Of a stretch of 64,000 bases of DNA, positions 25,369 through 32,912 are shown in pieces. Where the stretch lies: assembly GCF_017377775.1 (NCBI RefSeq), contig NZ_JAFVLN010000022.1, forward strand, positions 62,001-126,000. The letters run 5' to 3'. The notes beneath the pieces are model-generated. The model was not told where the DNA came from and did not search any database. It was given only the letters and a program-made list of their open reading frames with translations. Position 1 is the first letter of the stretch. Each line of letters begins with the position of its first letter. A program made the translations under genes and the position numbers. The stretch is from Streptomyces sp. VRA16 Mangrove soil (GTDB taxonomy: Bacteria > Actinomycetota > Actinomycetes > Streptomycetales > Streptomycetaceae).

Positions 25369-26304
25369 ATGATCACGAACCTTGATGTGACCCTGCGGGA
25401 CGGCGGGTACCGCAACAACTTCGACTTCCCGCTCGACTACGCGCTGCACCACGCCCGCGAGGCGGTCGCCGCCGGCATGGAATGGGTCGAGATCGGCTAC
25501 CGCAACGGCTCGTTCAAGCAGGTCCCCGGCATCGGCCGCACCGGCGAGGGCGCCGACGACTACATCCGCGCGCTGGCCGAGGTGGTGCCCCCCGAGAAGA
25601 TCTGCATGATCCTCCACCCGAAGAACATCACGGACGAGGACCTGCCCCGGATGTACGAGGCCGGGGTCCGGCTCGTACGGTTCTGCCTGCCGTCCTCCGC
25701 CGAACCCGACGCCGCCCTCGCCCAGCTGCGCCGGGCCGCGGACATCGGGTTCACCACGACGGTCAACATCACCCGGGTCAGCCAGCTCGACCCGCGCCGC
25801 CTGGTCGAGATCGCCGCGCGGTCGGGCGACGCGGGCGCCGACGTCGTCTACCTGGCCGACTCCAACGGCAGCCTGCTGCCGGGGCAGACGGCCCGGCTGG
25901 TCAACCTCGTACGGTCGGTCACCGACGCCGCGATCGGGCTGCACGCCCACAACAACCTCGGCCTCGCCCTCGCCAACGCCATCGCGGCCGTCGACGCGGG
26001 CGCCACCTGGATCGACTCCTCCGTCCTCGGCATGGGCAAGGGGCCCGGCAACCTCGTCACCGAGCAGTGGCTCGCCTACCTGGGCCGCGACGGCCAGGGC
26101 GACGCCTACGACCTGGGGCGGATCCTGACCCTCGCCGACCGGCTCGCGGCCGATGTCGCGGAGGCCCAGCCGGCCCTGCCGCTGCCCGACCTGATCCTCG
26201 GCCGCTTCGACCTGTCCGTCGAGGCCCGCGCCGAGCTGCCCTTCGAGCGGATCGGCGAGGCGTTCTCGGCCGCCCGCGAACTGACCGCGGCGGCCGCCGC
26301 ATGA
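25369..26304 (+). CDS. DRE-TIM metallolyase, 4-hydroxy-2-oxovalerate aldolase-like (HMGL family)
   Basis: A 311-residue TIM barrel of the HMG-CoA lyase/isopropylmalate synthase/HOA superfamily. The first strand carries the R-D-G metal-site motif in LDVTLRDGGYRNNFDF, and the late motif HAHNNLGLALANAIAAVDAG supplies metal-binding histidines. No C-terminal LeuA regulatory domain is present, and the chain is shorter than 4-hydroxy-2-oxovalerate aldolases, which need a dehydrogenase partner; none is here. It probably makes or breaks a C-C bond next to a 2-oxo acid. GAGGAGAG stands before ATG 25,369. It starts a tightly packed set of seven enzyme genes. Confidence 0.85.
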   Translation: MITNLDVTLRDGGYRNNFDFPLDYALHHAREAVAAGMEWVEIGYRNGSFKQVPGIGRTGEGADDYIRALAEVVPPEKICMILHPKNITDEDLPRMYEAGVRLVRFCLPSSAEPDAALAQLRRAADIGFTTTVNITRVSQLDPRRLVEIAARSGDAGADVVYLADSNGSLLPGQTARLVNLVRSVTDAAIGLHAHNNLGLALANAIAAVDAGATWIDSSVLGMGKGPGNLVTEQWLAYLGRDGQGDAYDLGRILTLADRLAADVAEAQPALPLPDLILGRFDLSVEARAELPFERIGEAFSAARELTAAAAA

Positions 26305-27104
26305 CCTCGCCCCGCACCCTCCCGGCCCCGGCGCCGCACCCCGCGGCGCCCGGCCCGGTGAGTGTGCTCCTCGGCGACGCGGACGCCCGCCGCACCGCCG
26401 TCGTGCTGTCACCGGTGATGCCCCACTGGGACAGCGGCGCCTTCATCGAGCAGGTCGCCGGGGCGTTCCTCGGCACCGGCCACCGGGTGCTCGTGCACGA
26501 CACCGTGTCCCTGCTGCGCGAGGGAGACGACCTGGCCCGGCTCACCGAGCGCTGGGCGGACGTCCTCCGGCGCGGCGGACCCGTCGACGTCCTCGTGGGC
26601 AACGCGCTCGGCGGCGCCGTCGTGCAGGGCCTCCTCGACCGCCCCTGGACCCACGGCAGCGACGTGGTCGTGCTGTCCGGGCCCACCGTCGCCGACCACG
26701 AACTCAACACGAAGCTGGAGAGCATCGCCCGCGCCGTCGACGAGCAGGGGCTCGCCGAAGCGGTGCGCCTGAAGGACGAGTTGGTCCTGGGTACCGCACG
26801 CCCGGCCGGTCCCCCCGCACCGTACGACGGCACCGCGCCCGACACCGCGAGGGCCGCGTTCAGGCTGGCCGCCGGAATGCGCCTGCTGCACGACGTCGAC
26901 CTCGCGGACCGGGTCCGTGCCTTCCCCGGCCGACTGCTGCACGTGTACGGCGCCGAGTCGCGGCTGGTCCGGCGCGCCCACCTCGCCGCGGCCGCGCACC
27001 ACCGGTGCGTGGAGGTCCCGGACGCCGGGATGCGCCCGCACTCCGACCGGCCCGAGCTCACCCGCGCGCTCCTCACCCGCTTCCTGGAAGAAGAAGGCAC
27101 ATGA
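26301..27104 (+). CDS. alpha/beta-hydrolase-fold protein with Ala at the nucleophile position
   Basis: A 267-residue protein with the alpha/beta-hydrolase outline: strand VVLSPVMPHWDSGAF, helix, VDVLVGNALGGAVVQGLL at the nucleophile elbow, LLHVYGAESRLVRRAHLA near the acid position, and a late His in MRPHSDRPEL. The elbow G-x-S-x-G reads G-N-A-L-G, with codon GCG where TCG would give Ser. A normal Ser hydrolase is therefore not expected. Either it is a non-hydrolytic member, as in cofactor-free oxygenases or lyases of this fold, or a pseudoenzyme. ATG overlaps the aldolase stop. Confidence 0.7.
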   Translation: MTSPRTLPAPAPHPAAPGPVSVLLGDADARRTAVVLSPVMPHWDSGAFIEQVAGAFLGTGHRVLVHDTVSLLREGDDLARLTERWADVLRRGGPVDVLVGNALGGAVVQGLLDRPWTHGSDVVVLSGPTVADHELNTKLESIARAVDEQGLAEAVRLKDELVLGTARPAGPPAPYDGTAPDTARAAFRLAAGMRLLHDVDLADRVRAFPGRLLHVYGAESRLVRRAHLAAAAHHRCVEVPDAGMRPHSDRPELTRALLTRFLEEEGT

Positions 27105-29302
27105 ACCGCAAGACCGTCGCAGTCCTGCCCGGGGACGGCATCGGCCCCGAAGTGATCGACGCCGCGCTGCCCGTACTCGACGCCCTCGGGGTGCCCGTCG
27201 ACGTCGAGTTCGGGCGGATCGGCTGGGAGTGCTGGCGCACCGAGGGCACCCCGGTGCCCGACCGCACCTGGGAGCAGATCGACCGGAGCGACGCGGTGCT
27301 GCTGGGCGCCACCACCACCAAACCGCACCGCGACGCCCTGGCCGAACTCGCCCCGGAGCTGCGCGACACCGCGCGGCCCTACGTCTCCCCGATCGTCCAA
27401 CTGCGCACCAGACTCGACCTGTTCGCCAATCTGCGGCCCGTGGAGAACTACCTCGGCGGCGCCCCGTACCGGTTCTGCGTGGTCCGCGAGAACACCGAGG
27501 GGCTGTACTGCGGGCTCGACTACCGCACCGTGCCCGACGCGCTGTGGCCGCTGGCCGCCGGCCACCCCGGCGCCCGCCGCAGCGGCCCGCAGGGCACCGC
27601 CGCGAGCGTGCGCCTGCAGACCCGGCACGGCCTGGACCGCATCCTGCGCTTCGCCTTCGCGCACGCCCGCGCCCACGGCCACCCGCGCGTCACCCTCGCC
27701 GACAAGCCCAACGTGCTGCGTGAGAGCAGCGCCTTCGTGCGCGAACGCCTGGAGGCGATCGGCGCCGAATACCCAGGGATCCCGTACGAGATCCTCAACG
27801 TCGACGCCGTGGCGCTGTGGCTCACCCGCCGCCCCGAGCGGTTCGGGGTGATCGTCGCCGAGAACATGTTCGGCGACATCCTCTCCGACCTCGGCGCCGG
27901 CGTCATGGGCGGCCTCGGCCTCGCCCCCAGCGCCAACATCGGTGAATCCGGCGGGTACTTCGAGCCCGTGCACGGCAGCGCCCCTGCCCTCGCCGGAACG
28001 GGACGCGCCAATCCCGCCGCCGCCTTCCTCACCGTGGGACTGCTCCTCGACCACCTCGGCTTCTCCGCGGAGGCGGCCGCGGTCCAGGACGCGGTCCGCC
28101 GGGTGGTGCGCCGCCGCGACCGGGTCACCTACGACCTCGGCGGCACCGCCACCACCGGCGAGGCGGCCGCGGCCGTCCTGGAGGCGTGCGGCACCGCCCC
28201 GCACACCCCCACCGGCGCGGTGGTCACCGTCGGCGACGAGCTGCTCCGCGGCGACCTGGAGGACTCCAACGCGGGCAACGCCTCCCGGATGCTGGGCGCG
28301 CGCGGCGTCCCGGTGCGGGCGCGGCAGACCGTCGGCGACGACGAGGCCACCATCGCGGACGCCGTCCGCCCCTCGCTGGGCCGCGACGACGTCGTCGTGC
28401 TCATGGGCGGCCTCGGCCCCACCTCCGACGACGTCACCCGCAGCGGACTCGCCCGCGCCCTCGGCCGCCCGCTGGAGCACCGGGAGGAGGCGTGGCAGGG
28501 CGTCGTCGCCCGGCTCGAACGGTTCGGCGTGAGCGTCCACGAGGACAACCGCCGCCAGGCCCTCTTCCCCGAGGGCGCCACCCTGCTGCCCAACGCCAAC
28601 GGCACCGCGTGGGGCTGCCTCGCCGAGGCCCGGGGCACCACCGTCGTGATGCTGCCCGGCCCGCCGCGCGAGTGCCTGCCCATGCTGGAGGAGGCGCTCC
28701 GCGACCGGCTCGGCCACCTGCCCAGGCCCGCCGAGCACCGTACGGTCTTCCGCCGCACCCTCGGCATCATCGAGGCCGACGCCGCCGCCCTGGTCGACGC
28801 GGTCGTCCAGGAGACCGGCCTGCGGCTCAAGCCCTCGTACCGCTGGCACTACCCGTACGTCGACCTGCGCGTCGACTGCCCGCCGGCCGACGCCGACGAG
28901 ATCGCCAAGCGGCTGGACGCCGTCCTGGGCGCGTACGTCGTCACCGACCGGGACCGCACCGCCGTGCAGGAACTGGCCGAACTGTGCGACGCGCAGGGCC
29001 TGGACCTCGACCTCGACGACCGGGTCACCGGCGGGCGGTTCGCCCGCGAGCTGGCGGCGGCCCGGGAGAGCGCGGCGGGCGGCCGGACACTGCGCGCCCG
29101 GCTCACCGGCACCGCGCACGGCGCCACCAGCGCCACCCCGCACACCGGAACGCTCACCCTCGTCTGCTCCGTCCAGCAGCGGGTCCAGGTGGACATCGGC
29201 GAGCTGACCATCCCCCACCGCGGGCCCGAAGTCAGCGACTACGCGACCCAGTTCGCCGCCTGGTCGCTGGCCCGCCACCTCACGAAGGAACACGCCCGAT
29301 GA
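27101..29302 (+). CDS. isopropylmalate/tartrate dehydrogenase-like enzyme fused to a CinA-like protein
   Basis: A 733-residue fusion. Residues 1-365 form a beta-decarboxylating dehydrogenase: LPGDGIGPEVIDAALPVLDA, CVVRENTEGLYCGLDYR (closer to isocitrate/tartrate than to isopropylmalate enzymes), Lys in DKPNVLRESS, NMFGDILSDLGAGVMGGLGL and HGSAPALAGTGRANPAAAF. Residues about 372-540 form a MoaB/Mog-type CinA domain (VTVGDELLRGDLEDSN, GGLGPTSDDVTRSGLARALG, LPGPPRECLPMLEE). Residues about 620-733 resemble the NMN-amidase part of CinA, but the catalytic T-A-E-S-C-T-G-G motif reads LDDRVTGG, so the Ser is lost. I know no such fusion in primary metabolism. GAAGAAGAAGG precedes ATG 27,101; both ends overlap neighbours. 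Confidence 0.85.
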   Translation: MNRKTVAVLPGDGIGPEVIDAALPVLDALGVPVDVEFGRIGWECWRTEGTPVPDRTWEQIDRSDAVLLGATTTKPHRDALAELAPELRDTARPYVSPIVQLRTRLDLFANLRPVENYLGGAPYRFCVVRENTEGLYCGLDYRTVPDALWPLAAGHPGARRSGPQGTAASVRLQTRHGLDRILRFAFAHARAHGHPRVTLADKPNVLRESSAFVRERLEAIGAEYPGIPYEILNVDAVALWLTRRPERFGVIVAENMFGDILSDLGAGVMGGLGLAPSANIGESGGYFEPVHGSAPALAGTGRANPAAAFLTVGLLLDHLGFSAEAAAVQDAVRRVVRRRDRVTYDLGGTATTGEAAAAVLEACGTAPHTPTGAVVTVGDELLRGDLEDSNAGNASRMLGARGVPVRARQTVGDDEATIADAVRPSLGRDDVVVLMGGLGPTSDDVTRSGLARALGRPLEHREEAWQGVVARLERFGVSVHEDNRRQALFPEGATLLPNANGTAWGCLAEARGTTVVMLPGPPRECLPMLEEALRDRLGHLPRPAEHRTVFRRTLGIIEADAAALVDAVVQETGLRLKPSYRWHYPYVDLRVDCPPADADEIAKRLDAVLGAYVVTDRDRTAVQELAELCDAQGLDLDLDDRVTGGRFARELAAARESAAGGRTLRARLTGTAHGATSATPHTGTLTLVCSVQQRVQVDIGELTIPHRGPEVSDYATQFAAWSLARHLTKEHAR

Positions 29303-29997
29303 CCACCATCCCCGCCGTGGCCGACCGGCTGCGCGAGCGCCTGGCCCGCCTCGACTCCGCCGCCCTCGCCGACGCCCTGGACAGCCTGCACGCACCGCAG
29401 TTCGTCCTGCCGGGCATCCGCGCGCGGGTCCCGGGCGCCGTCGCCTGCGGCCCCGCCTTCACCGTCCGCTACCGCACCGCCGACCCCGACCCGACCGCGT
29501 TCCGCAACGCCGCCGACTACATCGACGACGTGCCCGCCGGATCCGTCGTCGTGGTCGACAACCACGGCAGCCGCACCTGTACGACCTGGGGCTCGCTGCT
29601 GACCACCATGGCGGGCCTGCGCGGCCTCGCGGGCACGGTCGTGCACGGCTCGCTGCGCGACGTGCGGGAGAGCCGGGAACTGGGCTACCCCCTGTTCAGC
29701 ACGGACGTCACGATGGTCAGCGGCAAGAACCGGGTGGTCCTCGACGAGACCGGCGTGACCGTCGACATCGCAGGGACCGAAGTCGCCCCCGGCGACTGGG
29801 TGTTCGCCGACGACAACGGAGCCCTGCGCATCCCGGCCGCCCTGGTCGAGGAGGTCGTGACCCGGGCCGAGGCCGTCGACCGCACCGAGACACGGATCCG
29901 GGCCGCGGCCGAGCGGGGCAGCAGGCTCGACGCGGCCCGCGCCCGCTTCGGCTACGCCCGGCCCTGGGAGGCGGCGGACCGCGATGACCACCGTTGA
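29299..29997 (+). CDS. RraA-like protein (HMG/CHA aldolase or oxaloacetate decarboxylase family)
   Basis: A 232-residue member of the RraA/class II 4-hydroxy-4-methyl-2-oxoglutarate aldolase family. It shows SAALADALDSLHAPQFVLPG at the N-terminus, a pyruvate-site region AGSVVVVDNHGSRTCTTWG, and the conserved G-x-x-R-D of GTVVHGSLRDVRESRELG, followed by PGDWVFADDNGALRIPA. Family members with the Arg/Asp pair cleave 4-hydroxy-2-oxo acids or decarboxylate oxaloacetate with a divalent metal. Together with the DRE-TIM lyase it suggests 2-oxo acid or pyruvate chemistry, for instance reuse of pyruvate from chorismate cleavage. ATG overlaps the fusion gene by 4 bp. Confidence 0.85.
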   Translation: MTTIPAVADRLRERLARLDSAALADALDSLHAPQFVLPGIRARVPGAVACGPAFTVRYRTADPDPTAFRNAADYIDDVPAGSVVVVDNHGSRTCTTWGSLLTTMAGLRGLAGTVVHGSLRDVRESRELGYPLFSTDVTMVSGKNRVVLDETGVTVDIAGTEVAPGDWVFADDNGALRIPAALVEEVVTRAEAVDRTETRIRAAAERGSRLDAARARFGYARPWEAADRDDHR

Positions 29998-30868
29998 GCT
30001 CCCCGCGCCGGCCGCCGCCCGCGCCCGGTTCGTGGACGTCCACTACCACGCCGACCCCGACGCGTACGTCCGCCGGCACACCGCCGTCGCGGCCGGCGCG
30101 CACTACGCCGAACTCGACGGCTGGGTGGTCCTGAAGAACCATCTGGGCTCCACCGCGGCGCAGGCCTGGGAAGCACGCCAACAGGGGCTGCCCGTCTCCG
30201 GATCGGTCGTCCTGAACGACATCGCGGGCGGCCTCGACCCGCGCGCCGTGCTCCAGGCCGTCGTCCAGCACGGCGACGACAGCGGGCTGCGCCTGATCGT
30301 GCATCTGCCCACCGTCACCGGACGGCCGCACCGCAGCCGGCTGCGCCGCGACCCGGCCCATCCGCTCCTCGCCCGGGACGGGCTGCGCCCCCTGACGGTG
30401 ACCGACGAGGCGGGCACGCTCCGCCCCGAAGTGCGTGAACTCCTGCACATGGCACGGGATCTGCCCATCGTGGTGTCCACCGGCCATGCCGGCGGGGCCG
30501 AGGTGCGCCTCCTCGTGGACGAGGCGGTACGGCTCGACGTCCCCCGCCTCATGCTGAACCAGCCGGCCAGCCCGCTCACCGGCCTGACCTGCGCCGACCT
30601 GCTCGACCTCGCCACCGCCGAGCAGGTCTACACCGAGCAGACGGCCCTGACGCATCTGCTCGGCTACCAGGACCGGGACGACTTCGACGGCGTGCTGTCC
30701 CGGGTGCCGCGGGTGGTCTACAGCTCGGACCTGGGCCAGACGTCGCAGATGGACATCGCGCAGTGGCGCGCGGCGAGCCGGCAGTGGTTCCAGGAGGCCG
30801 GACTGACCGAGGAACGCGTCACCGAGATCACCCGGTCGGCACCGCTGCGGATGCTGCGGCTCACGTGA
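29984..30868 (+). CDS. DUF6282-family metal-dependent hydrolase
   Basis: A 294-residue amidohydrolase-like protein. The metal-binding H-x-H lies in RFVDVHYHADPDAYVRR near residue 20, with HLP in LRLIVHLPTVTGR, His in IVVSTGHAGGAEVRLLVDEA and a late Asp in VVYSSDLGQTSQMD, which fits the order of ligands in the amidohydrolase barrel. The substrate is unknown; ring opening or amide/lactone hydrolysis are possibilities. It overlaps the RraA gene by 14 bp. Confidence 0.75.
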   Translation: MTTVELPAPAAARARFVDVHYHADPDAYVRRHTAVAAGAHYAELDGWVVLKNHLGSTAAQAWEARQQGLPVSGSVVLNDIAGGLDPRAVLQAVVQHGDDSGLRLIVHLPTVTGRPHRSRLRRDPAHPLLARDGLRPLTVTDEAGTLRPEVRELLHMARDLPIVVSTGHAGGAEVRLLVDEAVRLDVPRLMLNQPASPLTGLTCADLLDLATAEQVYTEQTALTHLLGYQDRDDFDGVLSRVPRVVYSSDLGQTSQMDIAQWRAASRQWFQEAGLTEERVTEITRSAPLRMLRLT

Positions 30869-30901
30869 CCGCCCCGACCCGCTCAGAAGGAGGCCGCTGA
30901 C

Positions 30902-31897
30902 ATGGCGATCCGCGCCCATCTCAGCCCCATCGGCCGGATACCCGAGGCCGGCCCCGGCCGGCACATCCTGGCCACCGTCACCTACGGCGCGACCACCGGT
31001 CTCACCGTGGGCCACCACGGCAACCCCGACCTGGCCGTGCCCATGGCCGTGACCGCCGGCGACCCGTTCACAGAAGTGTGGACGGTGTCCGGCCGCCCGC
31101 GCTGGGCGAGCCGCGACGACCTGGCCTACGCCCACGACGGCAGCCACCTCTTCGTCGCCGGCGTGCTGCCCGAACAGGACGTGTACACACCCTCCGTACG
31201 CGCCCTGTACGAGAAGGCGTTCGCGCTGGTCAACCACCTCGACTACGGCCACATCTTCCGCATGTGGAACTTCGTCGGCGACATCGTCGGCAGCAACGCC
31301 GAAGGCATGGAGATCTATCAGGACTTCGTCCGCGGCCGCGCCCAGGCCTTCCACACCTACATGGGCGACAGCACCGCCCAGCTGCCCGCCGCCACCGGCA
31401 TCGGCACCCAGGGCCGCGGCATCGCCTTCCTGCTGCTGGCCACCCGCAGCGCAGTGCCCCGCCACCTGGAGAACAGCCGGCAGACAGCGGCGTACCACTA
31501 TCCCGGCCGGTACGGCCCCAAGCCGCCGAGCTTCGCCCGTGCCACCGTCCTCGACGACGTGCTCTACGTCTCGGGAACCGCCTCCATCCTCGGCCACGAG
31601 ACCGTGCACCGGGGCGACGTGCGGCGCCAGACGCAGGAGACCCTCGCGAACATCGGGCACCTGATCTCCCGCGACAACCTGGCCCCGCAGGGCGCCCGCG
31701 GCGACCACGACCTCAAGGACCTCCGGCTGGTCAAGGCGTACGTGCGCCGCGAGGCCGACATGGACGAGGTGCGGGCCGTCTGCGAGGAGACGCTGGGCTC
31801 CGGCGTCGAGGTGCGGTACCTCAACGTCGCCGTCTGCCGCGACGACCTCCTCGTCGAGATCGAGGGCCTCGTCCCCGGACCGGAGTGGGAGCTGTGA
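30902..31897 (+). CDS. chorismatase, FkbO/Hyg5 family
   Basis: A 331-residue chorismatase. It shows FRMWNFVGDIVG, GIGTQGRGIAFLLLATRS, YHYPGRYGPKPPSFARA and DDVLYVSGTASILGHETVH, and the C-terminal VEVRYLNVAVCRDDLLVEIE. The family removes the enolpyruvate of chorismate to give pyruvate plus either a dihydroxycyclohexadiene carboxylate (FkbO type), 3-hydroxybenzoate (Hyg5 type) or related products. Cys312 in the last strand is, as I recall, a marker of the 3-hydroxybenzoate type, but I cannot confirm it without alignment. AAGGAGG precedes ATG 30,902. It makes the second chorismate-cleaving enzyme of the cluster besides the UbiC-like lyase. Confidence 0.93.
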   Translation: MAIRAHLSPIGRIPEAGPGRHILATVTYGATTGLTVGHHGNPDLAVPMAVTAGDPFTEVWTVSGRPRWASRDDLAYAHDGSHLFVAGVLPEQDVYTPSVRALYEKAFALVNHLDYGHIFRMWNFVGDIVGSNAEGMEIYQDFVRGRAQAFHTYMGDSTAQLPAATGIGTQGRGIAFLLLATRSAVPRHLENSRQTAAYHYPGRYGPKPPSFARATVLDDVLYVSGTASILGHETVHRGDVRRQTQETLANIGHLISRDNLAPQGARGDHDLKDLRLVKAYVRREADMDEVRAVCEETLGSGVEVRYLNVAVCRDDLLVEIEGLVPGPEWEL

Positions 31898-32865
31898 CCG
31901 GCCTCAAGGTGGGCATCGTGCTGCCGGGCCGCGAGTCCGTCGTCGACGAGGGGCCCTACCCGCGCCACCTCGCCTCGCTCGCCGCCCTCGCGGAGGAGTG
32001 CGGCTTCGACTCCGTGTGGGCGGGCGAATCGCCGCTCGCCCGCTCCCGGATGAACCCGCTGCTCGCGCTGACCGCCGCCGCGACGGCCACCGAGCGCCTG
32101 CAGCTGGGCACCGCCGTCCTGATGCCGCTGCGCCCGCCCGTCCACCTCGCCCACGAACTCGCCTGCCTCGACCGGATCTCCGGCGGCCGCCTCGTCGCGG
32201 GCATCGGATCGGGCTTCGCCTCCCCCATGACCGAGCGCGAATTCGCCAACTACGGACTCGACTTCGGCACCCGCTTCGGCCGGATGCGGGAGACCGTGGA
32301 GATCTGCCAGGCTCTGTGGGCGGCGCGCGGCGAGCCCGTCTCGTACGAGGGCGAGCACTACCGGATCGAGGACGCGGCGCTGCTGCCCGTACCGGAGCGG
32401 CCCCAGGGCCCGCCGCTGTGGATCGCCCACTCGGGGCCGAAGATGCTGCGGCGCGCAGGACACCGGTTCGACGGCTGGATGCCGACCTCCACCAGCCCCG
32501 AGAAGTACGGCGAGGGCTGGGAGCGGGTCGAGGCCGCCCGCGAGGAGGCGGGCCGCCCGCCGGGCGCCGTCACCGGCGCCGTCTACCTCTCGGTCGCCGT
32601 CGACCGCTCCCGCGAGCGGGCCGAACAGACCCTGCGGTCCTACTTCCGGGCCTACTACGGGCTGCCGCTGGAGACGATGCGCACCACGCAGGGCATCTTC
32701 GGAGGCACCCCGGAGGAGGTCGCCGACCGGCTGCGGCACTACGTCAAGAACGGCGCACGCCATCTGATCCTGCGGCTGCCCACCGGCGAACTCAGCGAGA
32801 GCGGCTACCGCGACGCGGTGCGGCGCACGGCCGCTGAACTCCTGCCGCTCCTGCGCGGTTTGTGA
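31894..32865 (+). CDS. LLM-class flavin-dependent oxidoreductase
   Basis: A 323-residue luciferase-like (F420- or FMN-dependent) TIM-barrel enzyme: GLKVGIVLPGRESV, EECGFDSVWAGESPL, LQLGTAVLMPLRPPVHLAHE, SGGRLVAGIGSGF and LWIAHSGPKMLRRAGHRFDG are the usual LLM blocks. It could act as monooxygenase or as F420-dependent reductase; length and the absence of a reductase partner do not decide. GTG at 31,894 overlaps the chorismatase stop, so it is translated with it, and it is the last gene of the 14-kb run. Confidence 0.9.
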   Translation: MTGLKVGIVLPGRESVVDEGPYPRHLASLAALAEECGFDSVWAGESPLARSRMNPLLALTAAATATERLQLGTAVLMPLRPPVHLAHELACLDRISGGRLVAGIGSGFASPMTEREFANYGLDFGTRFGRMRETVEICQALWAARGEPVSYEGEHYRIEDAALLPVPERPQGPPLWIAHSGPKMLRRAGHRFDGWMPTSTSPEKYGEGWERVEAAREEAGRPPGAVTGAVYLSVAVDRSRERAEQTLRSYFRAYYGLPLETMRTTQGIFGGTPEEVADRLRHYVKNGARHLILRLPTGELSESGYRDAVRRTAAELLPLLRGL

Positions 32866-32912
32866 ATTCCCCCCGGCAGGCCCACCGGCCCACCGGCCCG
32901 CGGGTCAGCGGG

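Noticed and set aside
25369..29302. Leucine-type chain-elongation set (synthase, isomerase, dehydrogenase)
   Set aside because: No aconitase-type isomerase genes are present and the DRE-TIM protein lacks the LeuA regulatory domain, so the analogy is incomplete.
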